Below are positions 13,601-23,500 of a DNA stretch of 64,000 nt, one piece after another. The stretch covers positions 66,535,601 through 66,599,600 of the forward strand of contig NC_088102.1 in the NCBI RefSeq assembly GCF_036370855.1, read 5' to 3'. Within the stretch, counting starts at the first letter, position 1; each line of letters opens with the position of its first letter. The DNA comes from Dromaius novaehollandiae. Its lineage: Eukaryota > Chordata > Aves > Casuariiformes > Dromaiidae. Under the pieces are notes generated by a model. That model had not been told where the DNA came from. It did not search any database and saw only the letters and a program-made list of their open reading frames with translations. Position numbers and translations under genes: made by a program.

Positions 13601-16045
13601 ACCCCACTCCTGCCTGCTACCACATCTAATGCCAGACCTAAGGAATTGGCTCTCTTTGCCTTCATTTCCTACCAGCTACCGGCTCATCAGAGATCAAACT
13701 ACAGGCCTTGTGAAAGGGTAGGAGCTGAAAAACTGTGGACTGACCCTTGCTGTAAAGTATTAAGTTATAACAGCATAAGCAATTCATAGGAATAAGAAAA
13801 CTTCCCTCTATGAATATATGATTTAGGACATTAGCATGCTGCTAAATTGCCTGGACATGGAGGAATGCTGCACAAGATGGTGCCAGAGTTTTCCAGGGAA
13901 GACGACTTGCACCTGCTTCTAAAGCATCTGTTACTAGCCCCCATTACCAAGATATCTCACAGAATAAGGAGAGGTCTTGGAGAATAAAGTTGCTAGTGAT
14001 CAGCACTTGAGTATTTTCCCAGGCTGCCAGCTCGTTTCTGAAGAGCTGGGGCCATGCCATTGCCATGGTACCAGTGACTATAGTGGCACCAGGGACTATG
14101 GAGAAGACAGGCTGAATAAGGGGTGACCACCATCGATCCAGGTCCCTGCAGGCGTGCTTACTGCCAAGTCACGCAGGGTAAGACGTGCCTTTGCTACGGA
14201 CTCACACACAGCCCCTCTCCGCCGAGGGCTGCAGACCAAGGCCGTCGCACTTGCATAGCACAAGTCAAACAAATTGCATCTGAACGGGGAAAGGACCAAA
14301 GGCCAGGCGGTGCTGGGCACAAGGAAGGAGGGAGCGGTGGTGCTGGGCGCTGCCGGAGACAGCGGCCCTCAGCTCTGCCACCCTGCGTGGGGACTTGGCC
14401 CCCTCCAGCGGCGAGCTGCGGAGGAGAGGATGAGCACATGGTGCCCAGCTTGTGCTGAGAAAGGTCTGTGGGATTTCCTCCCTTTGATCGTTTCTGGTTA
14501 TTACAGCCACATCATAACCACACTACAGCTAACTTGTACTGTGGCCAGTTTGGGGTATCTCACCACCAATACTTACCAGTACCAGGAAAGCCACTTCAAA
14601 AGGAGTAATTGTCCCCAAATCACACACTAACTATCCCCTTTTCCTTTACACCCTGCCCATGATATTCACTGCCAATTCTTGCCTCTCGCACTGCAGGACT
14701 GTCACAGACCCCCCCAGGATGCCTTATTGCCAGAGGCGTGGGAAAAGCACCTCAACACCCTGTCTCTTTCCTCTTCCCGCAAAGAAGCGATACTGTGTCT
14801 TAAAGCTGGAATCATAAGAGATCCAAAATGAAAACAGCCACCTCTCCTGAAAAACTTAAAGTACAAGTGACAAACCAAGCAGGATGCGCTAGGAAGCGCA
14901 GAGAAAGCTAAACAGCTAGTTGGGGGTTTCTGCCACCCTGGTGGCAAGGAGCTGGCTGTGCCAAGCTGACCGGGTCCGAGGAGTCCGCAGGGGCCCCGGA
15001 GCCAGGGACATGCCGGTCCTCACCCTCGCGGAAAGGGGAAGGGAGAGCTGGATCAGGGCAAGCACAGGCTCCTCGTAAGAGGGGCAGCAAGTGCTGTCTG
15101 CAGAGTTTGCTGGATAGTTTGTAAACACACACAAAACACCCACTATCTGCTCAGGAAATGGTTAAAATTTTAACAGCCTGCTTTACCCAGTGGCACGTCC
15201 CAAACAATGCAGCATGCAGGGTAAGAAAACTGAATAACCACCACAAAAAAGTTCAACTGTGTTTTCAGGCAGCCCTGAACTAATCTCCATTAGATGCACA
15301 CATACATCTATTGTTGCGGACATACTAATTGCAGGCACACAGAGGCCACTCAAGTACATTTTAGAGCAAGATGGGAGAACTACTGATATTGCTAGCAGAA
15401 CACTAGGTATTGTGTCACTGAATTCCCTAGACTTTATGAATATCTCAGACAGAGGAAGACTGCATACTGAAAAGGTGAAACTACTAACTCCAGCTGCTGC
15501 TTTGCACCAAGTTTTAAGGTGTCAGCTTCCCATTTCTTTAATCAGTTTCCTTTTTCCCATTAAATGTATTAGAAAAATCTCTTTAAAGCTAGTTTGTATA
15601 TGACAGCAATGCAGTTATTTTATACTAAACCACAGTTGTGTTCTTTCCCCACTATACAACTGGTAGAAATCACAGTGGTATTTTTGGTAGGCTTAGGAAG
15701 GCATGGTCTCTCTATAATTGTTTTTTATTGGCATTCAGAAAAACAGTGAAGTAGTAACATACATAAATGCCAAAGAAGAGCTGGGGAAGAAGCCTTCTTC
15801 CTACACAAGACAGAAACAATGCTTGGAACAGCAGCTCTCAAAGAGCCAAACGGCAAGCATTTCTCCCCAGAACTAGCTTTGGGTTAAAGAAAGAAATAGA
15901 ACAGCTTTATGTGAAGCCACCACCTATTAGCTCCTGCCACAGCAAAAGGACATGGGCAAGCATGCAAATAGCACTTTTTCACTCGTTCCTTCGACCCTGA
16001 TCCTGGAAGTTGCTCTTTACAGACTAAACTCCGCAAATGCAGGGG

Positions 16046-16070
16046 TTTTGTTTTGTTTTGTTTTGTTTTT
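16046..16070. repeat. (TTTTG)n microsatellite
   Basis: Four TTTTG units and a terminal TTTTT in non-coding sequence below TSPAN32 exon 3. Confidence 0.9.
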
Positions 16071-16810
16071 CCTTTAAATGAAGAGCTTGTAGTCTGCTTT
16101 ACTAATACTGGCACAATCTGGGCCTAAACAGGCCTTTTGCTCCATACAATGCAGCTAGCATTCCAGCTCTCAAGGGACCCCTCCACTGTTTCTATTGAGG
16201 CCAAACCCGACAACTCAGTCAGAAGGCACGTGCCTGCTGCCATACTTTGTATGCTCATTATCATCACTGTAACAGACATTTACAGAAATATTCCAGCAAG
16301 GGGGAAGCGGAGGGGGTTGGCACTGCTGTTGCATGTCTGAAGACCAACACAGGACTTCAAGTTCTGGCTCAAAACTGCACTGCTAAAGTTTCCCCCCCAC
16401 AAACCACACAAGGAGTGTCAGCTCCGTGAGAAAAAATATACTGGGTATCATCATCACTGCAGTTGCTCTGGCAGATAAGCACCTCCCTCTGACCCCACAC
16501 TGACATTTCCCTTCCCAAGGTGCTGTGTATGCAGACAAGGCACACAAGGACACATTCATCACCTGGAGCAGCTCTGCAGGGTGAGGCTCAGCTGTGCCAA
16601 AAGTTAAAAAAAAAAAGTCTCCCTGCAGCACAGTGTGGAACAGCTTGATGTCCTTCCCCATGGATGCACGCTTCAGGGCACAAAACAAGGACCACACTGA
16701 ACAGCTGACTGGAAGGCAGCAGAGGTGAAGAGCCTCTTCTGTGCACCTGTGTGACAATATCAGCTCAAAGCTACAAAAAGCCACTGCCACCTATGAGTCC
16801 AGGTACGTAC

Positions 16811-16908
16811 CATCGCCGTGAGACACTCCGATTCCCGCACTGTGGCAACGGAGCTCAGCAGGGCAGCCAGGATCAGGGTCATGCTGAGACAGATCCCAAT
16901 GTAGAAAG
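16811..16908 (-). CDS. TSPAN32: Tetraspanin-32, coding exon 3
   Basis: The exon has 98 bases. The acceptor is TATCTTCCTTCCAG and the donor is ATG followed by GTACGT. The first two bases complete the Ala codon begun in exon 2 and the exon ends in phase 0. It codes for the second membrane helix, FYIGICLSMTLILAALLSSV, and the short inner loop ATVRESECLTAM. These match the human AGLSLVGLLTLGAVLSAAATVRE segment, with ATVRE identical. Exons 1-3 together give about 93 residues covering transmembrane segments 1 and 2 in one open frame. The remaining roughly 200 residues (segments 3 and 4, the large extracellular loop with its CCG motif, the tail) were not located. Confidence 0.88.
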
Positions 16909-17179
16909 CTGGAAGGAAGATAGACACGGGAGCTGCAGTCAGATACCGAGACTTTAGGGCCACCACCAAGGGAAGCACTCTGATGCCTTCACCCAAACAG
17001 GGGCCAAAAAAGTGTATTCTGGGGACCTGATACAAGAGGACTGGTTGCAGGAGAACTCCGATATCCTACAGCTTATTCAGTACTCATGTCTATAGGGCCT
17101 GTTTCTCCTGCAGGACTGTGAGCCTCCAAGTAACTTCCCCTGGCTCCAGCAGAGCGAGGCACCCTGGAAACATGCCAGT

Positions 17180-17193
17180 CCCCCCCCCCCCCC
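17180..17193. repeat. Run of 14 C
   Basis: Homopolymer C14, about 270 bases upstream (in gene sense) of TSPAN32 exon 3, in the presumed intron 2. Confidence 0.9.
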
Positions 17194-18184
17194 AACAGAC
17201 CACAAGCTGTCAATTACTTCAGCAGCCAGATAAAGATCCTCCCGAATCGGGGAGTGTGGAACGGGAGCGGCTGTTGCACAGCCCCTATCAGGAGTTCATG
17301 TGCTGCTAATCTCGTGCAACAGTCGCTCTCTGGTTTCCTGGCTAAAGCGGGGTCATAACCATCCTCCCAGGGGAGGATTCGGGAAACACAGCGGTGCCCA
17401 GGGTGTTGTAATGCAGAACATGGGCTAAGCAGTGTGAAAAATTCACTCTTTTAAGCAAGTCTCTTTACATCTATTTTATGTCAAACTAGAGCTGCTAACC
17501 AGCATCTAGAGAAGCGTGAGGATGCATAAGCCCAAAGTATTGTTTTGGAGAAGCAGCAGATGCTAGTGCAGCAGCCATAACCAGAGTGTTTTAGTATTTG
17601 GGCTGTTCTCATCTCTTTGCTCTTAGCTAGCCTTTTATCCGAGACTTGGTTTCTGTTTTCCCCTTGGCTAACTCATGCAGTCTTTCCCTTACAACCTCTG
17701 TACGCTTCAGAGCATGAATTAAGCCAGGAAGTGAACCACGTTTCCTCCAGGAAGAGGCATTTCCATGCATTTCTCCTTGCCCACTCATTTCTTTATGCTC
17801 TCTTTCAGCCCCTGTAACCACCTCTCCCCCCATACTCCTGCTCCCTTGTATTTCTCACCGTTTTTCCTTCTGCCTGTCACCCTAACCCGTCTGAGCACTT
17901 ACAGCTGGAAGACCAGGGCTGCAGTCCTGATATCATCCTTTCATTTTCATTATCTTCTTTCAATCAGGGCAGTGTAGATGTGGCCATAAAAACAAGGCAG
18001 GGCCACACCACCCTTCGATGCCAGGGCCGATACAGAAGCCGTTTTCTGTGCAGCTGTGCTAGCCCTAGGGTGTCCTCCAAAAACCATGCTCTGCCTTCTC
18101 GTGGGATTTTCCTCCTACATGTCCGTGACGTTTTGCGGATCCTGGGCTCACCCAAAGTCTCACCGGGACGCAACCGCAACATAC

Positions 18185-18299
18185 CTGCGTTGTGGATGAC
18201 TCTGTACGAGTTGCTCTCGAAAGCGATGTTGCTGATACGGGCAAAATGGAGCCCCCCGTGAGTGACTGTGCTCAGCGTGGCAATCGACAGCCCCAGCAG
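18185..18299 (-). CDS. TSPAN32: Tetraspanin-32, coding exon 2
   Basis: The exon has 115 bases. The acceptor is strong (AAATCTTCTTTTTCAG) and the donor is CGCAG followed by GTATG. It enters in phase 0 and leaves with one base of the next codon. It codes for LLGLSIATLSTVTHGG... ending SYRVIHNA. It completes the first membrane helix and the small extracellular loop, and corresponds to the human stretch beginning LLGLSVATMVTLTYFG. The in-frame join to exon 1 and the preserved LLGLS-AT core make the identification firm. Confidence 0.88.
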
Positions 18300-19691
18300 C
18301 TGAAAAAGAAGATTTCTGTGAAGGGAGTTACAGGGCAGCAGCTCCTGCTGAGAGTTCACAGAGCTTTAAGGTGTCTCTGGTACTTTTGAGTCCTACCTAG
18401 GGGCAGACAGCGCGATGCAAAGAACATGGCACATAACCTAAAATGCATGTAAAAGGACAAACTCTGGATGCTTAAGCATACTAAAACTCTTTCTGTCCTG
18501 CATAAAAGTACATGTGACACTGCAACCTGTGATCTCTTGGTTAGTGGTAACAGGAAAAAAAAAAAATCGCAGCTGCATGCAGAAAAAGCCAGAGGATGCA
18601 CGCTTTTGCAGCACACCCATGTAACCACCTTCTAACCTGTAGTCCACACCCCTGGCTTTACAAGGGTGACCCAGTGAGTCACTGGGTGACTACCAGCACA
18701 TTGCCCTCTGCGTTGCCCAAAGTCCAGGGGACAGAGGTGATGTTTCTGATGGCATCCTGGTCTAGGAGAGCTCCTTGCAGCATGACCAGCGACAGAGCCG
18801 AGAGACAGCAACAGCGGGCAAGGTAAAAAGGGCTCAAACTCTAATGTAATAGACCCTGAAGATAAAAAAATGCAAGTTCCCTTCTATCTCCTAAGAGAAG
18901 TTTTCATCCGTATGTCTTTACAGTATGGAAACCCAAGGCAGCTGTCTCCATGTTCAACATTATAGTCAGGTGTCTATAATTCCCACACCCTTCTAGGTGT
19001 AACTGTATGACATTTTCTTCTTGACTCAGCTGATAGCTCCTGCTGGAGACTTGTAGTTTTAAAGACCAAGTGTATCCAAATTGTAACATATCCTGGTTGT
19101 AAATCAGATTATTTGTAGCAACTCCTGTTCCTTTACTGCTGTACGTTATTGCCTATCTCTATCCACACCCAGCAAAATGCTAAGTGCAACACTAGTCTGC
19201 TCAGATTTCTGAGAAACACTGGTCTAAGTAAATCCACAGAACAGCAGTAACACGATTGTAGCCATCCACAGCCACTGCATCTTAACACATCCTTTAAATA
19301 TGTTTGGTAGGACTCCTCCTTTGACTTTCTCCAAGAGAGGCTGTTAAAGTATCTACAGGAGAGAGCAACACGCAGCAACTGTAGACAGTCAATGGTTTTT
19401 GAAATCTTGAAACTTTGACAGCTAGAAATTTCAAAATAAGGCATTACCCTTCAATTATCCTCTTTCCCAGTCTCCATCCCTCTTTGAACTAAATACAGAA
19501 CTTTCAAAGGCGGGGAGGGGGAGTAAGTTTTGATCAAGTTAAAGCACAGCAAGAAAGCACAACTCAAACACCCAGGAGAAATATTCACAAGTTTCCATTA
19601 TTTCCCATCAGCTCTAACAGCGGTATGGTTTTCCCAAATTCCTTGTGAGATGTCAAGAAACTCCCATTAAATTTGCTTCAAAAGCTAATTA

Positions 19692-19716
19692 AAAAGCGAT
19701 CCTAGGGATCGCTTTT
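19692..19716. repeat. Near-perfect palindrome, 11-bp arms with 3-bp centre
   Basis: Arms AAAAGCGATCC and GGATCGCTTTT flank TAG. It lies in the presumed first intron of TSPAN32. A transcript from either strand would form a short hairpin. Confidence 0.9.
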
Positions 19717-20039
19717 GTTTTGTGGTGCAGGTACACAAGCCCTCGAAGGGGGCCTTCTTGCACATATATTTCCATCAGAGTCCTATGGTTTCATATCCTC
19801 ATCGGTCACATTTATAAGTGACAACAGAAGAAAAAAGAAAAGGCATACCAGAAACAAGTGCAATTACAGCAAAATCAGCCTCTTTTTCCCAGTCTTTTAA
19901 AACCAAAGAGACAGGAGCAAGTGTCCCTGCTCCTCTTGTTAAAAACAGCCAAAAGTCTAACAGCCACAACCTTTCTTTCCTCCCCCCCTAAAGGCTGTCC
20001 CCAGGTTGTGAAACAGTTGCGCTAGACCGACAGCCTTGA

Positions 20040-20520
20040 GAAACCAGCAGTCTATCGGGGAGAGGCGGCGATGCTGGCGGCCAGCGATAACCGCTCAGGC
20101 CGCGGCGATAACGCGGGCAGTTGGCTTTGCTTGCCCTCCACGTTGAGAGCACAACGTGGGAAGAACCCCCGACCCTTCGGGTGCAAGGGGTCCCCGTTGC
20201 GTGGAGGTCCCCCCCGTCCCCGGCCGGTTACCATGGCACAGAGGCTGGTGGCCAGCAGCTGGCACTTGGTGGTCTTCCTCCCGCACCGCAGCCCCATGGC
20301 CTGCTTCGCTGCCTCGGTGGCCGGCGGCTGGTCCCCACAGCTCTCGATAAAGCCAGGGCTCCAGCCACACTGGGGCTGGCTCGCAGCAGGGCCTCGTGGG
20401 AAGCGTAGTCTCCACCTCCGCACGGAGACACCTCCTCCGGCTGGAGCCGCAAATCCCACCGCGGGTGGCCGCGGCTCCCCCAGGTTCTCCACGGTCTACC
20501 GACAAATGCGGCCATACAGC
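20040..20520 (-). promoter_or_regulatory. CpG-rich promoter and first-exon region of TSPAN32
   Basis: CpG-dense block around coding exon 1. On the minus strand, about 100-112 bases upstream of the ATG, is ACTACGCTTCCC (rc of 20398-20409), resembling the ZNF143/Staf core ACTACAATTCCC common in vertebrate CpG promoters. No TATA box is seen. Transcription start is inferred to lie around 20.35-20.50 kb. Confidence 0.55.
20232..20297 (-). CDS. TSPAN32: Tetraspanin-32, coding exon 1
   Basis: Sixty-six bases coding for 22 residues, MGLRCGRKTTKCQLLATSLC plus AM. It resembles the mammalian TSPAN32 (PHEMX) N-terminus, with its basic cytoplasmic tail, Lys-Cys-Gln and start of the first membrane segment. 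The start codon has G at -3 and G at +4. The exon ends at ATG before the donor GTAACC, phase 0. The frame is open further upstream, but homology and Kozak context favour this ATG. The exon lies in a CpG-rich block that probably includes the promoter. The product is a four-pass membrane protein of haematopoietic cells that organises membrane microdomains and restrains lymphocyte and platelet signalling in mammals. Confidence 0.82.
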
Positions 20521-23500
20521 CAACTGGGAAATAAGGAAAAGCAGGCAGGAAAACAGCCTTTCACAGAGTCCAGAGCAGACCTCAAGAAAGGGGGAGGCGG
20601 CAAATAAATAACAGGAGGCTTTTGAATCAAGACTCCATACCAAAATACCCCATTTTCACTGAGCAGCAGTTTTGCTTAGTGAACACTGAGCAGCAGTTTT
20701 GCTTAGTGAACACTGTCAATAGCTTTTTTAATTTGGATAAAAATTCTCTAAGGGAAAAAAGGTTTAGGAAAATCTTATTAAAAATTAATCTGTTTAAAAA
20801 ATACAGCAAGAAAGCCCAACCTTGATGTTGTCGACTACATTCCACATAAGATTCTACCCCCTCCATTTAAAAAACACCCAATGGCAATAATATTTGGCTG
20901 AGACTATTAAAAACTGATATTCCCAGATGAGGGAGAAAAATCACTTACATAGTGCTGAAAACGGTTATAAGAAAACCACCACCTGATGCAAGACGACTCT
21001 GTGAATGCACATTTTGACTCTCCCTTCTCTCTGCACTGAAGACCCGAAGAACCCATAGCTACAGGAGACCAGGGTGACTTCTGCTCTTTCCTGGGCATCA
21101 CATACAAAAACTGCCGAATTCCTCTTTTTCTTCCATTCTCGCTTGCTTTTCCAAAGGCCACGAGCAGCAAAGCAGCGTCACTGGGAACAGGCCACGAGAA
21201 GGATGGACCTGCACGGCAGTGCCCGACGGCAGCACGTCAGAGCTGCAGCAGAAACATCGCAGGGGGCAAGAGCCCAGCTTGACTCTGAAGTCTCCAGCTG
21301 CCTTTGGAGCTGGGTGAGAAAAGGGGTGAGAAAAGAAAACCACAAAACAAAAACCCACAGGAAATAAAATGCACTGTGGGGCAGGGTTTCTCCTTGAAAA
21401 GAGAGCGAACAAGAGAAACATTACAGTGCCATCTTCACAGAGGTGATTGCAGCAGAGATGCACACTTCAAATACAACAGCCTGCTGGACATGTTTCCCTA
21501 ACATAGATCTCAAACAGCCTCCAGCACAGAGGAGGACTGAGTGCCTTAATAATCCTTAGTTTCAGAGCTAGACCAATAAAAGAGATGAAAGAGTAATGGA
21601 GAACGAGCCACACTCCCCCAACTTAGCAAAGACAGGAGGGAGCGGGGGGAAAAGGTAAAACCATCTCACAACAGCAACACAAAACCATGATAAGATGTCA
21701 AAAAGAGTTAAAAAAGGAAGGAAGAGGCATTTTGTACAGCACAGAGAAGCAAGAGAAAGTGAGCCACACAAAGCCACGTGCACAGGAAGAAGCATGACAT
21801 GGTATTCTTACTACATCGTTATCCAGGAAAGAAAGAGCTTTCTTGCAGGATATCTTGGTTGCAGCCTCCCAAGACACAAACGAAATTGGTTTCCGAAAAG
21901 AGGGAGAAAGAGGTGGTTCCCAGGTCCCTGCCCTGGCAGGGCAGCCCACACCTAGAGCGGCAGAGCCTTTTGGTGGAACGAAGACCGCGCCCAAACATAG
22001 TGCGGTTACCACTGGTCATTTCTTCTAGTGCTACAGGACATTTGGCTTAGTTGTATCCTCAGCCACGTTTTCACGGGGAACGGCCACTGAAGAGTCACCA
22101 GTATAAGGGCGGTAGGGCTGATCCATCGAGGTACTTAAGGTCGTGAACTGAAGGTTTGCAAGAAGCTATAGCACACAGCACCAGAGAGACCTGTGCAAAT
22201 CCACATCTCACACTAGAGGTCCCCACAGGCTAGCACAAGCCATTTTCCGCAGGCCTGGATGATTCAAGTGCACTCTCTGAAGCGGGTCTGCCAGGCTTGT
22301 GCTGCACAGCCACCACGGTGTCTTGCCTTGCCTCGCCTCGCCGGCTGGGGACAGTAGCCATGTCCACCTGCAGCTCTCTGGGCCTTCAAACCCAGCATCT
22401 GCGCATGGCCGTCACACCTGGCCTGCTCCTGGGGGCAAACGGGAAATAGAAGTTGACCCAAGCCATGCAGAGCGTGGCAGTACCCACAGGGAAAACCAGG
22501 GGAAGCTGGCAAGGACCTCACCAGCAGCATCTCCAGGCAGCAGACTGTGCAGTGACGTGCCCGGGGCAGTGGGCCAGTTCCTGCCCTTCACGCCAGGATG
22601 GTGCCCATGTCGCTGGCCCTGCACCAGGTTTCACTCGGATCCCGTCCCCACAGGTTCTCTGTCTGCAGACAGTGACAGGGGACACAGCCATTTTCCCCAC
22701 AGCCCAGAAAAACACGTGACATTTGGGGATTGTAGTTAAAGGAAAGGAGGCTAGAAGCAGAGTTTTCCTTCCCTCCCTGAAAAGAAAAAAAGAGAAATAA
22801 GAGCTCAAGGCTCTGTCTCTCCCCCCACTAGAGGATGAGGAGCACCACCAGGGGTTAACAGATCCTCTGGCAGCCGTACATAGGCGAGTCCCAGGCTGCT
22901 AATTCTTCAGTGCAACTGCACACAGCTTTCCCCATGGCCAGGGAAGGCTCAGACAGCCCCAGGCTCACCAGTGCATCCCCCAGGTACTTCTGCTGTCACA
23001 CATCCCAGCCTGCCACCAGCTGCCACATTCTGCAGCAGCGGCAAGATACATTTCTTTGACCTCTAAATATCATATTTGACTAACATGTATACATGACTAC
23101 TTACTGTAAGCAAGAGAAATCCAAAAGCATATCCAATACTGAACAGATTTCTTCTTTCAGGAAGAGAGTAGAGAAACCATGATTTTAGCTCCAGAGCCCA
23201 GCACGGTACCCAGAGATACTTATTGCTATATGGAAAAAAATGGGCCATCTCCTCTGTTCTTCTGGGAGCCTCGCACCTTGCTGCAGGACCACCTGAGGGG
23301 TCACTAAATCATCTCTACTCACCTTTGAAGTGCTCCTACTCTCCCCACAGAAGATGCTCCATTTCCTTTCATCTCTAACCATAAAAAAAAGAAAATGGGC
23401 ATATTAACTGCCTCACAAAGCTTTCAAAGCAGGCCAGTAACTTTAAACATCTGGATTTAAATACATACTTCATCTGGTTTGGTTGCAAGTGCCTATTCCA

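Larger units (their letters stand above)
1..16810. other. Distal part of TSPAN32 and flank, no confident exon
   Basis: Mostly AT-rich non-coding sequence. Downstream TSPAN32 exons should lie somewhere here or beyond the left edge, but none was recognised by motif (no convincing large-loop CCG exon or fourth membrane helix in a correct phase). GC-rich exceptions occur at 8048-8330, 11950-12150 and 14130-14440. Short open frames on both strands show no recognisable domain. By synteny CD81 would lie further left. Confidence 0.6.

Noticed and set aside
16500-16720. Minus-strand acceptor CTGCTGCCTTCCAG followed by a SLFCAL-containing frame, considered as TSPAN32 exon 4
   Set aside because: Wrong phase for joining exon 3, similarity limited to a few residues, and the in-phase frame stops after 11 codons.
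20071-20643. 178- and 182-codon frames over TSPAN32 exon 1 on both strands
   Set aside because: They are shadows in the CpG-rich first exon and promoter. Only the 22-codon exon is supported by homology and a splice donor.
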